Assembly: GCA_023415475.1 (NCBI GenBank)
Contig: JAEZKL010000185.1
Span: forward strand, 1-13,163
DNA from: Bacillota bacterium
Lineage (GTDB): Bacteria > Bacillota > Clostridia > Lachnospirales > Lachnospiraceae
Direction of reading: 5' to 3'
DNA length: 13,163 nt
Within the stretch, counting starts at the first letter, position 1. Each line of letters begins with the position of its first letter. The notes under the pieces were generated by a model, which worked only from the letters and a program-made list of their open reading frames with translations, was not told where the DNA came from and did no database searches. Made by a program: the position numbers and the translations under genes. Shown here piece by piece: positions 12,212 through 13,163 of this stretch.

Positions 12212-13075
12212 CTATGCCGTCTTTACTACGATAATTTCCGTGGTCTGCGAACTCTTTCCAGCTTCATAGGCTACAATTCTGAGCTTCTTGGAGCCAACTG
12301 CAGCCATAGCGATTCCCGGAGATGCAACTCCGCTCGTAAGTGTCTGGGTAAGTACATCGTCAACATAGAGCTGAATTGTATGTGCTGCTGCTGTAGCGGT
12401 CACCGTAAAGGATGCAGCGGTTAAGCCACTGAATGTATAGTATCTTACAGCCGCGCCGAATGCTGGCGATAACGCTCCGCCGGTACCGGTCAAAGCAAGA
12501 GCTGTTAAGCCACCGGAATCCGATACCGGAATGCCAGCCTTAGCATTAAGCCATGCTATTGCATCTGCCTCAACATCAAACAGTTTTTCTGTCTTCAGAT
12601 TGCCGTTAACATCCTTCATGATTGCACCGTTAATCGTGGGTGTCTGAAATGCGGTAGTAGCGCCCTTGGTTGCGTTGTCGTCCGCAGGCTCGCTATACTG
12701 CATTTTGAATAGCCAAATAGCGCGGAACTTATACGCACCGTCTCTCTTTACCCTGCCATAGAATCCATGCCCCACATATGGAGCGATATCACCCTCATTG
12801 ACAGTTAATTCACCGTCACCATTGATTTGGTGTCCCAATAAGAACGCCTGAACCTCGTGTATCAGTTCGTTCAATGCCAGCGCCTCTGTGCCTCCGGATA
12901 TTGACTGGTCGATATCATCAAGTACATCATCCGCAAACAGCTCTACCTTGTTTGATGTCCATGCAAGATTCGCACTCATTGCCCTGCCCATTACCATGCC
13001 GCCAAAATAAACCGGTACGCCGGTACTGTCGTCATAGCGTGCGCAAACAGGATATTTTAACCCTACTTTCTTCAT
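12212..13075 (-). CDS. Major tail (tube) protein with C-terminal Ig/cadherin-like domain
   Basis: Encodes 287 residues. The ATG at 13075 has an AAGGAG site upstream. The first ~190 residues match the phi13-type major tail tube protein: KYPVCARYDDSTGVPVYFGG, SNKVELFADDVLDDIDQSIS, GHGFYGRVKRDGAYKFRAIW and a closing FDVEADAIAWLNAKAG. It polymerises as hexameric rings into the tail tube. Residues about 195-287 are a separate Thr/Ala-rich domain (LTALALTGTGGALSPAFGAA, AAHTIQLYVDDVLTQTLTSG, GSKKLRIVAYEAG). These resemble cadherin-like or Ig-like sandwich domains that decorate many tail tubes and may aid loose binding to surfaces. A terminator hairpin follows directly. Confidence 0.92.
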   Translation of the reverse strand: MKKVGLKYPVCARYDDSTGVPVYFGGMVMGRAMSANLAWTSNKVELFADDVLDDIDQSISGGTEALALNELIHEVQAFLLGHQINGDGELTVNEGDIAPYVGHGFYGRVKRDGAYKFRAIWLFKMQYSEPADDNATKGATTAFQTPTINGAIMKDVNGNLKTEKLFDVEADAIAWLNAKAGIPVSDSGGLTALALTGTGGALSPAFGAAVRYYTFSGLTAASFTVTATAAAHTIQLYVDDVLTQTLTSGVASPGIAMAAVGSKKLRIVAYEAGKSSQTTEIIVVKTA

Positions 13076-13089
13076 TGTATTTCTCCTTC

Positions 13090-13163
13090 CTATAAATCAA
13101 ATTTGCTTATATCGTTATCAATAGATGCTTTTATTTCCTCTATTGACTTGTTCTTTGTCTTAT
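13090..13163 (-). CDS. C-terminal end of an upstream structural gene (partial)
   Basis: The minus strand is open from the window edge to TAG at 13092-13090 and ends in KASIDNDISKFDL. The last 23 residues are lysine-rich (KTKNKSIEEIK). Its stop lies 14 bp before the major tail ATG, and GGAAGGAG of the next gene fills that gap. By position it should be a head-tail joining or tail-completion protein, but the fragment is too short to name. Confidence 0.6.
   Translation of the reverse strand, partial: KTKNKSIEEIKASIDNDISKFDL

Noticed and set aside
1..13163. CRISPR array
   Set aside because: No short repeats with regular spacers occur; the only repeats are the ~130-bp pair, the 11-bp tandem and the protein-level units in the tape measure gene.
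1..13163. Insertion sequence or transposase explaining the flanking repeats
   Set aside because: No transposase frame and no terminal inverted repeats are visible around 1974-3301.

Overview
The window is the left end of an integrated siphophage-type prophage in a low-GC Gram-positive bacterium, plus about 3 kb of AT-rich flanking DNA. A clostridial host (Lachnospiraceae-like) is inferred from strong AAGGAGG ribosome-binding sites, TTG and GTG starts, and the types of endolysin, holin and integrase. No genus can be named from sequence alone.

Right part (about 3304-13163, minus strand, read right to left): a tail and lysis operon. In transcription order it holds the end of an upstream structural gene, the major tail protein, tail-assembly chaperone gpG with a programmed -1 frameshift product gpGT, the tape measure protein, the distal tail protein (Dit), a large tail protein ending in an SGNH esterase domain, the tail endopeptidase/tip protein (Tal-like), a holin, and an amidase endolysin closed by a rho-independent terminator. 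The SGNH gene lies between Dit and Tal rather than after Tal. It has its own promoter-like sequences and two in-frame starts that each have a ribosome-binding site. Hairpin terminators inside the operon (after the major tail gene and after the tip gene) suggest graded expression or antitermination.

Middle (about 1974-3303): an integration scar. A metallo-beta-lactamase-fold gene, driven by a perfect consensus promoter, has a stop codon after its signal peptide and is cut off where it meets the last 93 codons of a tyrosine integrase. About 100 bp beyond the integrase fragment lies the 3' part of a tRNA-Thr(GGT) gene with no 5' part, as expected of an attachment-site core. Two copies of an unexplained repeat of about 130 bp, each ending in a terminator, flank this interval in direct orientation.

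Left part (1-1872, plus strand): a very AT-rich two-gene unit. The first gene encodes a secreted or membrane protein with a toxin-like C-terminus. The second encodes a membrane-anchored S8 (subtilisin-type) peptidase split by a single-base frameshift in an A-run. A perfect 17-bp stem-loop separates them. This pair is the best candidate for an undescribed system here, but its function is inference only.
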